This document shows, piece after piece, positions 22,593-23,339 of a DNA stretch of 23,339 nucleotides. The notes beneath the pieces are model-generated. The model did no database searches, was not told the DNA's origin, and was given only the letters and a program-made list of their open reading frames with translations. This DNA comes from an uncultured Collinsella sp. Lineage in GTDB: Bacteria > Actinomycetota > Coriobacteriia > Coriobacteriales > Coriobacteriaceae. Location: NCBI GenBank assembly GCA_900553165.1, contig USCN01000002.1:1-23339 (forward strand), written 5' to 3'. Both the position numbers and the translations under genes were made by a program. Every line of letters begins with the position of its first letter. Positions within the stretch are counted from its first letter, which is position 1.

Positions 22593-22658
22593 GTTAGCCT
22601 AGGAAAACTTATACACGAAAGTAAGCCTTGGTCAACTAAAAAGTTTGAACAGGGAAAC
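22593..22658. promoter_or_regulatory. Three tandem 16-bp imperfect palindromes, metal-regulator-like
   Basis: The copies are GTTAGCCTAGGAAAAC (22593-22608), GTAAGCCTTGGTCAAC (22621-22636) and GTTTGAACAGGGAAAC (22643-22658). Each starts with GT and ends with AAC, and the first two fit the dyad GTTAGCC-N2-GGCTAAC in part. The resemblance is to DtxR/IdeR/MntR-family operators. Copy 2 covers the -35 and copy 1 abuts the -10 of the minus-strand promoter. Confidence 0.55.
22608..22635 (-). promoter_or_regulatory. Promoter of the DUF3793-flavodoxin unit
   Basis: On the minus strand TTGACC (22635-22630) and TATAAG (22613-22608) are 16 bases apart. The predicted start is near 22601, about 30 bases before GTG 22570. 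Confidence 0.55.
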
Positions 22659-22697
22659 TAATTGACCGAACGGACATGTTTTTGGGTTAAGATGGGG

Positions 22698-22714
22698 ACA
22701 CCCCATGGGGGTAT
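22698..22714. promoter_or_regulatory. CsoR/RcnR-like operator before the HMA gene
   Basis: ACACCCCATGGGGGTAT fits the dyad ATACCCC-N3-GGGGTAT with a single mismatch, the form of copper-sensing CsoR operators such as that of Bacillus copZA. A perfect palindrome TATCTAGATA (22712-22721) overlaps its end. A weak plus-strand promoter (TTGACC at 22662-22667, TTAAGAT at 22687-22693) lies just upstream. Confidence 0.55.
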
Positions 22715-22743
22715 CTAGATAGGGCTACTTGAAAGGGGAACGC

Positions 22744-23127
22744 ATGAGTGACTTGCTCAACCCTGCGAATCTCATTGTGCTTGCCGTGATTGTCGTTGGG
22801 ATGTTCTTTGGCCTGCGGCGCATTGTCGCTTCGACACACGGGAAGAGTTGTTGCAGCGATGGCGCGAGCGGTAAGAAGGCCAAGAAGGTAGTGGTTGCGG
22901 ATACCGATCTGTCCCACTACCCCTATAGCGATGAGCTGCTCATCGGCGGTATGAGCTGCGATGGCTGCGCTCAGAATGTGGCCAATGCCCTCAATGCACT
23001 GGATGGCGTGTGGGCAACGGTGACGTATGCGGACCACACGGCACGCGTGCGCTCTAAGCAGCCGATCGATCGCGGTGCTCTCGTGGCGGCCGTGAAGGAC
23101 GCGGGTTACTACGTCATGACGCTGTAA
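22744..23127 (+). CDS. Membrane-anchored HMA-domain metal-binding protein
   Basis: A 127-residue protein. One membrane helix (residues ~9-27, NLIVLAVIVVGMFFGLRRIV) is followed by a basic stretch and a CC pair (C36-C37, HGKSCCSDG), an arrangement resembling FeoB-associated Cys-rich membrane proteins (PF12669). A Lys/Ala linker leads to an HMA domain from ~residue 63, with the metal-binding motif GMSCDGC (C72, C75), as in copper chaperones and P-type ATPase N-domains. ATG 22744 is supported by AAAGGGG. A CsoR-like dyad just upstream suggests copper control, and a set of iron-regulator-like sites lies beyond it. The natural reading is a membrane-tethered copper chaperone; iron or mercury binding is possible. 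No copper ATPase is in the window. Confidence 0.85.
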   Translation: MSDLLNPANLIVLAVIVVGMFFGLRRIVASTHGKSCCSDGASGKKAKKVVVADTDLSHYPYSDELLIGGMSCDGCAQNVANALNALDGVWATVTYADHTARVRSKQPIDRGALVAAVKDAGYYVMTL

Positions 23128-23153
23128 GCGCCGCCTTGGATGCATTTCCTTGT

Positions 23154-23339
23154 CTAGGCTCGTCCGCGCAGTTTGATGTCTAGAATGTCATCGAAATCGA
23201 TGGCGATGTCTTTGAGCTTGAGGAGCTTGAAGGCAGGGAGTGCCTCGTCGAGGATGCCGGTGCGGGAGCGATAGCCGTACGTATCGTAATAGGTCACGCG
23301 GAGCAGGTCTCCGCGCTTGAGGCCCTCGAGCTTTTTCGA
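23154..23339 (-). CDS. YolD-like protein, C-terminal part
   Basis: A minus-strand frame enters from beyond the right edge and ends with TAG at 23156-23154, giving the last 61 residues. RGDLLRVTYYDTYGYRSRTGILDE and the closing LKLKDIAIDFDDILDIKLRG fit the small beta-barrel of YolD-like proteins, which often accompany Y-family DNA polymerases. The N-terminus and any neighbouring polymerase lie outside the window, so the assignment is tentative. It converges on the HMA gene. Confidence 0.6.
   Translation of the reverse strand, partial: SKKLEGLKRGDLLRVTYYDTYGYRSRTGILDEALPAFKLLKLKDIAIDFDDILDIKLRGRA

Overview
The window reads as chromosomal DNA of a high-GC, host-associated anaerobic actinobacterium, most likely a Coriobacteriia member such as Collinsella. 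That identification is inference. It rests on the anaerobic NrdG activase, the flavodoxin/DUF3793 pair, a Fe-S aldo/keto reductase, a secreted protein ending in a G-x-x-KVYDSG-x-x-GTTDYYT-x-W signature, strong GGAGG-type ribosome sites and frequent GTG/TTG starts. No phage, integrase, transposase, rRNA, tRNA or CRISPR was seen. The window is mainly housekeeping and metabolic genes; the unusual material is mostly in the intergenic regions.

Layout. 1-307: non-coding, ending in a 22-bp hairpin just before nrdG. 308-2625 (+): nrdG, then the folate genes folE, an HD phosphohydrolase and folB. 2632-4496 (-): a YgjP-type metallopeptidase and an M19 dipeptidase. 4617-6507 (+): an FKBP/SlyD-like isomerase coupled to an orphan UreE-like metallochaperone, then a Cof-type HAD phosphatase. 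6584-10106 (-): a PerR-like regulator, acylphosphatase, a Gfo/Idh/MocA oxidoreductase, RNase HI and a LysR regulator. 10379-11689 (+): metY, divergent from the LysR gene, with a canonical promoter, a LysR-type site centred near -66 and a 177-nt leader that carries a 17-codon upstream ORF with two Cys codons. 12003-13172 (+): a secreted protein and a small membrane protein. 13282-14507 (-): a PanE-like reductase and a 64-aa unknown. 14671-18010 (+): Fe-S aldo/keto reductase, a second Gfo/Idh/MocA gene and endonuclease IV; two copies of a ~92-bp palindromic element flank the second Gfo gene. 18158-21264 (+): a polar amino-acid ABC importer (lipoprotein, permease with a fused extracytoplasmic domain, ATPase). 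21400-22570 (-): flavodoxin and DUF3793. 22744-23127 (+): a membrane-anchored HMA metal-binding protein. 23154-23339 (-): the C-terminal end of a YolD-like protein.

How the parts work together. The most informative regulatory region is 22571-22743. Three similar 16-bp imperfect palindromes resembling DtxR-family boxes cover the predicted flavodoxin/DUF3793 promoter, and a 17-bp CsoR-like dyad (one mismatch) lies before the HMA gene. This suggests an iron-sparing module placed back to back with a copper-responsive one. The metY region suggests two layers of sulfur control: LysR activation, plus a Cys-codon leader peptide within a leader that can form alternative hairpins. Long hairpins immediately upstream of Shine-Dalgarno sites recur at nrdG, the second Gfo gene and nfo. 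All functions come from reading the sequence; no searches or folding programs were run.
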